A DNA stretch of 47,389 nucleotides. Source: Dawidia cretensis (GTDB lineage: Bacteria > Bacteroidota > Bacteroidia > Cytophagales > Cyclobacteriaceae). Made by a program: the position numbers and the translations under genes. The stretch covers positions 1 through 47,389 of the forward strand of contig NZ_JAHESE010000043.1 of assembly GCF_018598175.1 (NCBI RefSeq). The letters are read 5' to 3'. Positions within the stretch are counted from its first letter, which is position 1. Each line of letters begins with the position of its first letter. This document shows, piece by piece, positions 1 through 8,706 of this stretch. The notes below the pieces were generated by a model. That model was given only the letters and a program-made list of their open reading frames with translations. It ran no database searches and was not told the DNA's origin.

Positions 1-68
1 CCAACTCTCATCATTTGTGCAGTATCCAATAAACTTATGGTTCGTTCATACGCCTATCTACGTGACAC

Positions 69-1565
69 TCAATAGCCGGTGTTCTGGTCGGTCAACGGGT
101 CCAGCGCTTCGTTGTAGAGCATCTCTGAGTCCGGTATAGGCCAGAAGAGATGTTTCTCTGCCACGTCAATATTTTTTACCTGCTTGATCCGCTGTACCGC
201 GATGCCGAGGCGTTTCAGGTCCAGCCAGCGTTTGCCTTCATACATGGTCTCGAAGCCGCGCTCTTCCACCACCTGGTCGATAAATCCTTGCAGATCGTAG
301 TCCGCGATGTCGAAATCCACGGGCGAAGGGGCATTGGAAGGATAGCCATACGCACGACGGTGTACCTGGTTGAGGCTTTCCAGTGCCTCGGCCGTCGGCG
401 CGCCTGCCGCACGGGCCGCGGCTTCAGCATGAAACAACAGCAGGTCGGCATAGCGATACCAGGGGTAATCGTTCCCGGCGCCGCCCACACCACCTGTGGG
501 TGCGACGGCCAGCGGGTCGCGGTACTTGCGATACAAGACTGTAGTCGGCCCTTTATCAAATACGTCGGGATACAGGATATGCTCGCGGCGCAGGTCGGCA
601 CGGTCCCAATTGGCGATGATCGGATTAGCTACGGTGTCGGTATATTGCGCATATACGCCACCCGGCCCGTAATATAGTTTTGTGCGGTGCGCGTAGCTTA
701 CCAATCCGAAGCCTTGTTGATGCGAATACTTGAGGTAAAAGATTTCCTCCGGCGTAGAGACCACATCGGGGCCAAAAATATTCTGAAAATCTTCCGACGT
801 CTTCACCTGCACCAACGCATACTTGCCCGAGTTGATTACCTCCTGCGCTTTGTCACGCGCCAGCGCCCATTCGTCTTCGACATGGAGTTCGCTAAAGTCC
901 TCCGGCGTGCTGGCGCGCGTCATATAAATTTCCGCCAGCAAGGTCTTGGCGGCCCATTTGTTCGGCCGGCCGGCGGCCAGGTCGGGCGATGTCCTGTCGG
1001 TTAACCCCGCTTCCGCCACCAACGCGTCCGCCAGGATCAGGTTATATACTTCTTCAATCGATGCGCGTGGCAGCGCCAGTTCTCCCATGTTGGTCTCCGT
1101 ACGCAGCGGCACGCCTTTCCAATTGCGAACCAACACGAAGTAGAGCATGGCGCGCAGATATTTTGCTTCCGCCATCAGCGCGGCAGCGTCCTCTTCCGAC
1201 ACCTGCGCGGCGTTGGGAAGGTTAGCGATGACCAGGTTGGCGTTGCGGATCGACTGGTAGATATTTTCCCACACGGATTGTACACGCGAGACGTTTTGCG
1301 GCAACAAGCCCTGATACCCGCTGACATCGGTCTGGCTGCCGCGGGAATAACCGTAGTCTGCCATACCTTCCTGTTGCGCCGGGTAATTGATCCCAAAACC
1401 ACCGTCTGTCCGCATCGGCACATAAATGGCATTTACCGCCGCGACGAGCTCGTCTTTGGTTTGGTAAAAGTTCTCTACCACCAGCGACTTCGGTTTTTCT
1501 TCCAGCATGTCGCTGCATCCCCCCAGGGTTGCCAGCATTAATATCGCTAAGAATGTTTGTTTCAT
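69..1565 (-). CDS. SusD/RagB-family glycan-binding lipoprotein (left pair)
   Basis: A 498-residue outer-membrane lipoprotein of the SusD family, which caps a SusC channel and binds the incoming glycan at the cell surface. I chose the ATG at 1565 because it gives a clean SPII signal (MKQTFLAILMLATLGGC, Cys17). An upstream start at 1604 would add 13 charged residues before it. SusD hallmarks are the TPR-like helical N-terminal half (repeated AAALMAEAKYLRAMLYF-type helices), a YPWYRYADLLLFHAEAAAR segment and a C-terminal ERGFETMYEGKRWLDLKRLG helix. It begins 28 bases after the stop of the truncated SusC gene and is the last gene of the GH130 PUL in view. Its own frame is intact although its SusC partner lacks an N-terminus, which suggests that the damage is recent or artefactual. 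Family call is firm; ligand unknown. Confidence 0.93.
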   Translation of the reverse strand: MKQTFLAILMLATLGGCSDMLEEKPKSLVVENFYQTKDELVAAVNAIYVPMRTDGGFGINYPAQQEGMADYGYSRGSQTDVSGYQGLLPQNVSRVQSVWENIYQSIRNANLVIANLPNAAQVSEEDAAALMAEAKYLRAMLYFVLVRNWKGVPLRTETNMGELALPRASIEEVYNLILADALVAEAGLTDRTSPDLAAGRPNKWAAKTLLAEIYMTRASTPEDFSELHVEDEWALARDKAQEVINSGKYALVQVKTSEDFQNIFGPDVVSTPEEIFYLKYSHQQGFGLVSYAHRTKLYYGPGGVYAQYTDTVANPIIANWDRADLRREHILYPDVFDKGPTTVLYRKYRDPLAVAPTGGVGGAGNDYPWYRYADLLLFHAEAAARAAGAPTAEALESLNQVHRRAYGYPSNAPSPVDFDIADYDLQGFIDQVVEERGFETMYEGKRWLDLKRLGIAVQRIKQVKNIDVAEKHLFWPIPDSEMLYNEALDPLTDQNTGY

Positions 1566-1593
1566 AGTCGTAATACGTTTAATCATGTGACGA

Positions 1594-4221
1594 TCAGAAT
1601 CCAAGGTTTACGCCGACGGTAAAAGTCTTTGCCGTGGGATAGCTATAGTGATCTATTCCCTGGCGATAAGAGTTTGCGCCTCCGTAAGAGCTTATTTCCG
1701 GATCATACCAGGAGTAATCTGTGATGGTAATTAAGTTTTGCGCACTGACGTAGACCTTGGCCCGCGACAGCCAGGTAATATTCAACGCAGACACAGGTAC
1801 GTTGTATCCCAGTTGAATGTTCTTAAAGCGCATGTACGAGCCGTCTTCCACAAAGCGGTCTGACATTTGCACTTTTATATCCTTATCCATCTTCGGATAG
1901 GCTGCCGTGGGATTTTGCTCCGTCCAGGTATTCTGGTATACATCACGCGGCATGTTCAGTCCCTGCCCATAGTCATACGCCTGGTTGATGCGGCTGAGGT
2001 TGAGAATATCGTTGCCTTGCGAACCCTGAATAAAAACTCCCAGCTCGAAATTCCTGAAGGCCATGGTTGAATTAAACCCGTAGATAAAATCAGGATTGGG
2101 GTCGCCCGTTATCCGTTTGTCGCCGACATCGTAGTTTTTACTATCATTATAATCGTAGTAGGTAGGATTACCGCTGGCATCGTAGCCACTTTCGACATAC
2201 CCGAAGAAAATCCCCATGGGTTCGCCCTCTCGTAAAATATTGGTAACATCGTTTACCACGGCAATGCCGATGACGTCGCCGTATATATCTTTACCACCAT
2301 ACAGGCTCACAACCTTGTTACGGTTAAAAGAAATATTACCGGATACATTCCATTTAAAATTCCCCTCCAACACAACAGCGTTGGCACCAATTTCAATGCC
2401 TTTGTTCTGCACTTTACCAATATTCTGAATGGTATTGGCGTATCCTGTTGATGCCGGGCGGGACACCGGATTGAGCAGGTCACGGGTATTTTTGACGTAG
2501 TAGTCGAGCGTAATGCCAATGCGGTTCTGCAACAAGCCCAGGTCAATGCCGATATTCGTCTGCGCTGTCGTTTCCCACTTGAGTGGTCCCGCCTGGCGTG
2601 TGCCCGGCGCATAGCTGGTAACAATAGCATCGTTGAATACGGTACGGCCGGACGTCAACACATTAAGCGTTTGGTAGGGATCGATGGCTGTGCTGCCGGT
2701 CTCACCATAGCCGGCGCGCAGCTTCAGGTCAGAGACCACGGCTACATCCTGCATAAACGGCTCTTCGCTGATGCGCCAGGCCAGGGATGCAGACGGGAAG
2801 TTACCCCATTTCTCGCCTTCGCTATAGCGCGACGAACCGTCCGTACGGAAACTGGCTGTGGCCAGATATTTACCCCGGAAGGAATAGTTTACACGTGCCA
2901 GGTACGAGGCCAATGTCCACTCCTGAAAGGATGAGTTACTATTACCCTGGGCGGCAGACTGGATATCGTACGTTTCGGGCGTGTCGCTGATGAAGCCCGC
3001 ACCGTTGGCATTCAGCGAGGTGGACTGGTAATTCTGGTAGGTAATGCCCGCCACGGCAGAAATATTGTGCTCTCCGAACTCCTTGGTATAGGTAACTGTG
3101 TTTTCATTCAACACAGTCGTTGTCTGCGCCGTCTGGACCTGTGCAGAGCCCGTCGAGTTCAAGAACTTCTTGTTGCGGTATATATCGGTACGGTCGTTTG
3201 TATTTTCGATGCCGCCCGAGATCTTAATGGCCAGACCGGGAACCGGTGTATAGGTAACGGCACCGTTGGCCAACACCTTATTGGAGCGGATGTGGTCGTT
3301 TTCGTTTTCAATGAAATCCAGCGGATTAACAATCACATTGGACGCCCAGCTATATTGGCGCAGGTCGGTGAGGGTACCGGTTTCCGTACGCACAGGCAAT
3401 GTTGGATACGCCGTAAGAATCGATGAAATGAGTGAGGCGCCGCGATTGCCTCCGCCCGAGTTCTTGCGGTCGGAATCGATGCGACTTAGAATAGCATTCA
3501 GATCGAACTTAAACTTTGGACTGACCTCCGTTGTGATGTTGGCACGGACGGAATTTCGCACGTAATTGCTTCCGCGAATAATACCTTCCTGGTCAAAGTT
3601 GCTCCCCGACAGCAGAAAGCGGGTCTTATCCGTCCCACCCTTTACACTGATCGCATGGTTTTGAATCGGCGCGGTACGAAAGACCTCGTCTTGCCAGTCC
3701 GTTCCTTTGCCAAAGGCGTCTACCTCCTCCTGCGTAAACTTCGGCGTAATTCCGTCGTTCAGGTCGCGCTGCCGAATGGTCGCCGCGTATTCATGTGCGT
3801 CCATCAAATCGAGCTTGTTGCGGATCGATTGAAAACCATAGTAGCCGTCATATTCCACCACCGTTTTACCCGCTTTACCACGTTTCGTCGTGATGAGCAC
3901 TACGCCGTTGGCACCACGGGATCCATAGATGGCAGTAGCGGAAGCATCTTTCAAGATATCGATCGACTCGATGTCGGCGTTGTTGAGCAGTGTCGGGTTG
4001 CCCGAATACGGAAATCCGTCTACTACATATAACGGCTCGTTATTACCGAATATCGAGTTCGCCCCCCGCACGCGAACACTGATGGCGCCCCCGGGCGAAC
4101 CGGTGTTCGGCGAAATCTGCACTCCCGCCGCACGGCCGGAAAGCGACTGCATTACGTTCGTCGTCGGAAAGGCATTCAGTTCTTCGGATTTAACAGAAGC
4201 CACAGACCCTGTCAGGTCCAC
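1594..4221 (-). pseudogene. N-terminally truncated SusC-family TonB-dependent transporter
   Basis: The open frame covers the plug and 22-strand barrel of a SusC protein: it opens with DLTGSVASVKSEEL, then shows plug motifs (SLSGRAAGVQI, VRVRGANSI, PLYVVDGFPY, ILKDASATAIYGSRGANGVV) and ends with the barrel signal TVGVNLGF. Missing are the signal peptide, the carboxypeptidase-D-like domain and the TonB-box stretch, about 110-130 residues that the other three SusC proteins here all have. The only start is a GTG at 4221, with no recognisable signal sequence after it; further upstream the frame reads into non-SusC sequence and meets two stops near 4280. It overlaps the end of the upstream gene by 10 bases. 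As written it could not be exported, so I call it a pseudogene made by deletion. A misassembly, or a very unusual start, remains possible. Confidence 0.8.
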
Positions 4222-6017
4222 TGCCAGGATGCTCCAATTCCGACGGGGTTTTCCAGGGTCACGTAGACCGAAACCTCTTTATTAAAGCCTACTTTGTCTT
4301 CGGCTACAGCCAGTGATTTTATCTCCAGTGCCGGTGCGTAGTCATAATCATAGTGATAATCCACGACGACTTCGCCGGCATATAGTTTGCCGGCGCGCGC
4401 GGTAGTTACCGTGCCTGCCGGAAGGTAGGTAAGCAATATGACCTCGTCAGCAGCTATCGATATTGTTGTATTACCCGTTACGCCTTGCGCGATCATCGTT
4501 TCGCTAATCGCGTCGTACACATCATAGTGGCCACTGCCGAGTGTCAGTGTTACGGTGCGGGAATTCTGGTGTGGATTAAAAAGCACGTATGACGAAAATG
4601 GATGGTTATTGGCAAAGTCGGTTTTGTTCAAGTCAAGTGCCAGGATGCCTTCGACATCCGTAAGGGCCACCACCGATGCAAGATAGCCTACGTGCGAAGA
4701 ACCATAAAGACCCAGGTTAGTTTGCGCCCAGCCATTGCGTTTGGCATCGCCGGTGCCGTACAGGGCAGTGCCCTGCCAGTTCTCTTTGAGTGCTTCGTAG
4801 GCAATGACGGACTGTGGATCATAGGTATTACTCCAGGTATAATCGTCTTGTTGGCTGGCGGAAAGGTAGGCTGGATACAGCAGCCGGCTGGCGTTGGCCA
4901 GGTTCAAGACCCATTTGGCGATGGCCCGGGCGTAGCGTTTATCATAACGCGTGAGCGGCACCAGGGCGGCGGCCTGTTGATAGCCGTTCATGAGAAAGGC
5001 GTAGTCGTTGCCCTGGTCGTTGGCTTCGCCGATGAGACCGGAGACGTCCTGTCCGTTCCATTTGCCTACGATCGTGCCCCACCCGCGCAGCGGGCCGCGG
5101 TCAAAACACCAGTTCAACATTTTGCCGAGATCGTATGAAGCGCCCTCTTTGGCGTTGATCTCCGCGGCCACCTGTACGCCATACGGTAGCTGCAGCTCGT
5201 AGGAAGGATTTGACGTGAGGCTTGCCAGGAAGTCCAGTGCCTGGCGGGCGCCGCTCAAATATCGTTTATCCTGCGTGGTTTGGTACGCATGGTATAAAAG
5301 CCAGGCGATGGCGCCGGCGGCTTCCGGCTCTTTTACACCTTCGGTGTTGCCTAGGCTTTCTGCCAGATACCAGCCGCGGTAGTTCATTTGTGGTACCGTC
5401 CACGGGGCGACCTTGCCGCCCATCTGTTGTACGGCCTCCAGCCAGCGATCGGCGATGCGGGTATACTGTTCGGCAAAGCCTGGTGTAGTAGGATATAGCG
5501 TATAGAGCTGGTAAAAGAATACGTTGGGCATCAGGTCGTACCACCAGTCGTTGCCGCTCAGGGCGGAGTAACTGTTGAGGTATACATCCTGGCCATTCCG
5601 GGCATTGTAAAAGTCTTTGATCTTTTCTACCCAGTTGATGCCGTCCTGGTGCACCTTGTCGATGCCGACGAGTGACGCGCCGACCACGGCGGGCAGGATG
5701 TTGATGGCTTCCGCCTGTCCATTGCTGTTGGTGCCAACATAGGTGTCGAGCAAAATGGGTTGAAGCGCGGGGTAGTTTACACCGGCGGGCGCAAAGCCTA
5801 CCAGGGGCAAGTGTGTACCGGTCTTGGTTTGTGAAAATACAAAGGCGTCATACTGACGGGCAACGTCTTTCCAGTCGCGCATGACATAGGGTGCCGGCAG
5901 GTTGGGCATTTGCTCTACACGCGGTACGGACAGCTGTCCTGTCTGGCCGGCGGCGCGGAGGGCCGGTAATGCCAGCACAATAAGCATAAAAAGACTCCGA
6001 CGTATAATAGTTAGCAT
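4212..6017 (-). CDS. Exported protein of unknown family, probably C-terminally truncated
   Basis: A 601-residue protein with a Sec-type signal peptide (hydrophobic LFMLIVLALPALRAAG) and no lipobox. It is a paralogue of the 577-residue lipoprotein at 11800-13533: both share a VMRDWK/MLDWYE-AxxFDxxVF start, a LVGIDKxxQDGxNxV segment, DWWYDxxPNxxxY, AAGxAxxLxYxAYQ, an YDxGKxLxWxFDxG stretch, NDYAFLMN/GGYAFLMN and VIAYE. The Trp/Tyr-rich, helix-rich pattern suggests an (alpha/alpha) toroid, as in many glycoside hydrolases and lyases, but I recognise no named family. After the shared part comes an extra tail (from about residue 545) that begins like an Ig/PKD-type domain (VSVYVTLENPVG, then SWQW) and stops abruptly. 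The stop overlaps the truncated SusC frame, so both genes seem to have lost sequence at one junction. Enzymatic role is inference from PUL context. Confidence 0.75.
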   Translation of the reverse strand: MLTIIRRSLFMLIVLALPALRAAGQTGQLSVPRVEQMPNLPAPYVMRDWKDVARQYDAFVFSQTKTGTHLPLVGFAPAGVNYPALQPILLDTYVGTNSNGQAEAINILPAVVGASLVGIDKVHQDGINWVEKIKDFYNARNGQDVYLNSYSALSGNDWWYDLMPNVFFYQLYTLYPTTPGFAEQYTRIADRWLEAVQQMGGKVAPWTVPQMNYRGWYLAESLGNTEGVKEPEAAGAIAWLLYHAYQTTQDKRYLSGARQALDFLASLTSNPSYELQLPYGVQVAAEINAKEGASYDLGKMLNWCFDRGPLRGWGTIVGKWNGQDVSGLIGEANDQGNDYAFLMNGYQQAAALVPLTRYDKRYARAIAKWVLNLANASRLLYPAYLSASQQDDYTWSNTYDPQSVIAYEALKENWQGTALYGTGDAKRNGWAQTNLGLYGSSHVGYLASVVALTDVEGILALDLNKTDFANNHPFSSYVLFNPHQNSRTVTLTLGSGHYDVYDAISETMIAQGVTGNTTISIAADEVILLTYLPAGTVTTARAGKLYAGEVVVDYHYDYDYAPALEIKSLAVAEDKVGFNKEVSVYVTLENPVGIGASWQWT

Positions 6018-6095
6018 AGGATATACAGGGTGATCGTAACGCTGAAAAAAGCGTGCAGCCGTTAGGCTGCACGCTGCACACCAACTTATCCAACC

Positions 6096-7175
6096 TTATG
6101 GTTTCTCACGGTTGTAAATGCTTTCGATCTGCGGGCCCGACAGGGCGGTGTTATAGATGCGGATTTCATCCAGGTAGCCGCGGAAGTATCCACCCCAGTC
6201 GAGAGGAATGACGTGGTCGTTGTCGTAGTTCGAATCGTCTGCGGCATACTTATCGGTGGGGAAGTCCTGTCCAAATACCAGGTTATAGGGTTGGCTGGCG
6301 ATGGATACGGCGTCGCCGGGCGTATCGTTCCATTCCCTGATTTTTACACCGTCGACATAAAAGATCATGTTACCGTCGCCAAAGGTCGCGGCCACATGGT
6401 GCCATTCGTTAATCGGCAGATTCTGCTCGGAATCTTTGTCGATCGCTTTTTCCGCCGTGGCCACGGTCATGAAAGGACGGTTTGCTTCCTGTAGCTGGAA
6501 TTTATAGCCATGCCAGGAGTGCAGGCCGATGAAGCGGTTGCCCGCGTTAATTTCGTCGGCATTGAGCCACAAGGCAATAGTCAATTTCTTGGGATTCAGC
6601 GCAGTGTTGTAGGGCACCTCGATGTTAGCTCCCTCGTTGAAATGAATGGCTTTTTTCGCAATGCCATAACGGTCTTCCGCCCATTCGGGGAAACCTGCGC
6701 CCCAGCTTGCAGGGCCGGTCTTAAAGGTACCCGCAAAGTTGTGGCCGCTTTCGTCGCCGGCGGTAGTACCGGTGCCTTCGTCAAACGACCAGTGACCGAC
6801 GAGGGCTTCGGCGGCTACGGGCAGTATTACTTTGCCGCGATACGCATCCATTGCCTGGTGTAGCGATACCGTCGCATTTGCCACTTGTGTGGCGGTAGCG
6901 GCGGTGTTGTCATGCACACCTTGCGCAGCGTCGATAGCATCTTGCAGAATATCTTTTGAGCCATTGGTATATTGGCCATCTTGCACACCTTCTTCAGTGC
7001 TGCTTAGGAGGTCGTCGGCAATGTTAATGGAGTCGGCCAGTATAGCCTTCTTTGCCATTACATCCGCATTGTTTCCGTCGCCGCTGTCATCGTCCGAGCA
7101 CGAGCTGACTGCAAATCCCGCAACGACCGCTGCAGCGATAAGAAACGCAAAGGGTTTTCTCAATAGTGTCCTCAT
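6096..7175 (-). CDS. LamG-domain surface lipoprotein, probable glycan-binding protein
   Basis: A 359-residue SPII lipoprotein (FAVSSC, Cys26, followed by the acidic SDDDSGDG export tag typical of surface lipoproteins in this phylum). Residues about 35-115 form an Asp/Ala-rich helical segment resembling FIVAR/DUF4972 spacers. Residues about 123-355 are a concanavalin-like LamG fold: LVGHWSFDEGTGT at its start, LTIALWLNAD, NEWHHVAATFGDGNMIFYVDGVKI, and a closing GYLDEIRIYNTALS. It lies between the SusD gene (39-base gap upstream) and the 601-residue gene, in the same direction. The likely job is to hold glycan at the cell surface for the SusCD pair, like SusE/SusF-position proteins. LamG folds can also be catalytic, but I see no catalytic signature. 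Confidence 0.85.
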   Translation of the reverse strand: MRTLLRKPFAFLIAAAVVAGFAVSSCSDDDSGDGNNADVMAKKAILADSINIADDLLSSTEEGVQDGQYTNGSKDILQDAIDAAQGVHDNTAATATQVANATVSLHQAMDAYRGKVILPVAAEALVGHWSFDEGTGTTAGDESGHNFAGTFKTGPASWGAGFPEWAEDRYGIAKKAIHFNEGANIEVPYNTALNPKKLTIALWLNADEINAGNRFIGLHSWHGYKFQLQEANRPFMTVATAEKAIDKDSEQNLPINEWHHVAATFGDGNMIFYVDGVKIREWNDTPGDAVSIASQPYNLVFGQDFPTDKYAADDSNYDNDHVIPLDWGGYFRGYLDEIRIYNTALSGPQIESIYNREKP

Positions 7176-7215
7176 AGTTGTTCTGTAGTTTATTTTGGAT
7201 TAAGAATATATTTTT

Positions 7216-8694
7216 TCATAAGGCTGTATTGGTGTCCCGTTCCGACTGTGGGATCGGGAAATACCGGTGTGTCGCGTAGGAAAAGCCGGTGCCTTCCAGC
7301 GCGGCCTCGGCGACAAACCTGCCATAGCGCATAAGGTCGAAGTAGCGGTGGAATTCAAAGCCCAACTCTATCCGGCGCTCGTGCTGAATGGCTTCGCGCA
7401 CGGCCTGTTGGCCGGTGGCCGTTACGTCAGGCAGTAGCCCGTCGGGAATGGCGCCGTAGCCGGGCAGGTCCACATCATACAGGTAGCTTTCGCGTGCGCG
7501 CCTACGCACGGCGTTCAGCGGATCCAACGCCTCGGCCGGACGCGAAAGCTCGTTGAGCGCTTCGGCCTTCATCAGAAGGATATCTGCGTAGCGCAGGTAT
7601 ACGTAGTTCAGCCCGGCGTCGCCGATCAGGTTCTTTGAAATGGACTGGCGGTGTTTGCGCACCAGGTACCCGGTGGCGGACCATTCCGGGTCAAACGTTT
7701 CACCCAATACCCATGGCTGCCCTTCGCGTCCCACCGTATAGTCCAGGCGTGGATCGACCAACTCGGCCTCGGTGCGCTCAAATGCGTTGACAAACCCCGG
7801 CATGGGAACATTAAAGCCGTAACCATTGCCGGGCGACTCGCCAAACCATTGGTTGAGGTGGCTGCCCAGCGTGGGCGTTTGCCGGCTGAGGTGTTGCAGC
7901 TCGAACAGCGATTCGCTGTTGTTTTGGGTTGAATCGAGGAAGTTGTTCTTATAGACCGGTTGCAGGCTGTACAGTCCCAATGCATCCACCTGATCAATGG
8001 CATCCAGTGTCGCCTGCCACTCGCCACGGTACAGGTGTGCTTTCGCCAGCATGCCATAGGCTGCGCCCTTTGTTACACGGCCTACATCGGCACCGCTATA
8101 CGTATCGTCCAGTGCTGGCGCGGCTTCTTCCAGATCTTTGATGATCTGGGTATACACCACGTCGACCGAAGACAACGGTTTATTGATCTCGTCGCTGTTG
8201 ATAGGCGGCATGAGCTTGAGAGGAATCTCACCAAAGACGTTGACCAGGTTGAAATAGAAATAGGCACGCAGGAACTTTGCCTCCCCCAGTACACGGTTTC
8301 GCAGCTCGACGTCCATGTCGATGTTGTTGCCGTAGTATAGCAGGTAGTTCGCCCGGGAGATGCCTTCGTAATAATGTTTCCAAAACTTCTCGAGGTAGCT
8401 GTTGTTACGCTGATACGTGAAGTCGTCGATGTTTTGAATGTCGGTCTGGTCGCCTGCCTGGCCGCCTTTGGCGGCATCGTCGGAGGCAACGTCGCCAAAC
8501 ACCCAGAGATCGTTGTTGGTGGAGACAAACGACGCGACATTGTAGATGGCGTTCACCGCCAGCAACGCGTGCGCTTCCGTTTTATAGAAGGTTGCGTTGG
8601 AGTATGTGCCCTGCAGCTGCTCATCCAGAAAATCAGAGCAGGCAGTCGGCAGCAGCGCTGCCATGATCAGGAAAATGATATATACTCGTTTCAT
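7216..8694 (-). CDS. SusD/RagB-family glycan-binding lipoprotein (right pair of region 1)
   Basis: A 492-residue SusD-family lipoprotein with signal MKRVYIIFLIMAALLPTAC (Cys19). Family marks are the N-terminal TPR region (ALLAVNAIYNVASF, RNRVLGEAKFLRAYFYFNLVNVFGEIPL), the mid-protein YVYLRYADILLMKAEALNEL segment, an ALDPLNAVRRRARE stretch and the C-terminal ERRIELGFEFHRYFDLMRYG helix. Its gene starts 12 bases after the SusC gene, the usual tight SusC-SusD spacing. It should form the lid of the SusC barrel encoded at 8707-11778. Ligand specificity cannot be read from the sequence; the GH130 gene in the same operon points to a beta-mannoside-containing glycan. Confidence 0.95.
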   Translation of the reverse strand: MKRVYIIFLIMAALLPTACSDFLDEQLQGTYSNATFYKTEAHALLAVNAIYNVASFVSTNNDLWVFGDVASDDAAKGGQAGDQTDIQNIDDFTYQRNNSYLEKFWKHYYEGISRANYLLYYGNNIDMDVELRNRVLGEAKFLRAYFYFNLVNVFGEIPLKLMPPINSDEINKPLSSVDVVYTQIIKDLEEAAPALDDTYSGADVGRVTKGAAYGMLAKAHLYRGEWQATLDAIDQVDALGLYSLQPVYKNNFLDSTQNNSESLFELQHLSRQTPTLGSHLNQWFGESPGNGYGFNVPMPGFVNAFERTEAELVDPRLDYTVGREGQPWVLGETFDPEWSATGYLVRKHRQSISKNLIGDAGLNYVYLRYADILLMKAEALNELSRPAEALDPLNAVRRRARESYLYDVDLPGYGAIPDGLLPDVTATGQQAVREAIQHERRIELGFEFHRYFDLMRYGRFVAEAALEGTGFSYATHRYFPIPQSERDTNTAL

Positions 8695-8706
8695 AGAATA
8701 CAGCGG

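Noticed and set aside
1-68. Start of a further gene left of the SusD gene
   Set aside because: Only 68 bases are visible and neither strand shows a start, signal or terminator that can be supported.
1594-6017. Programmed frameshift joining the 601-residue protein to SusC as one product
   Set aside because: No slippery sequence is evident at the overlap, and a fused enzyme/Ig/SusC plug would lack the TonB-box region. Deletion or misassembly is simpler.
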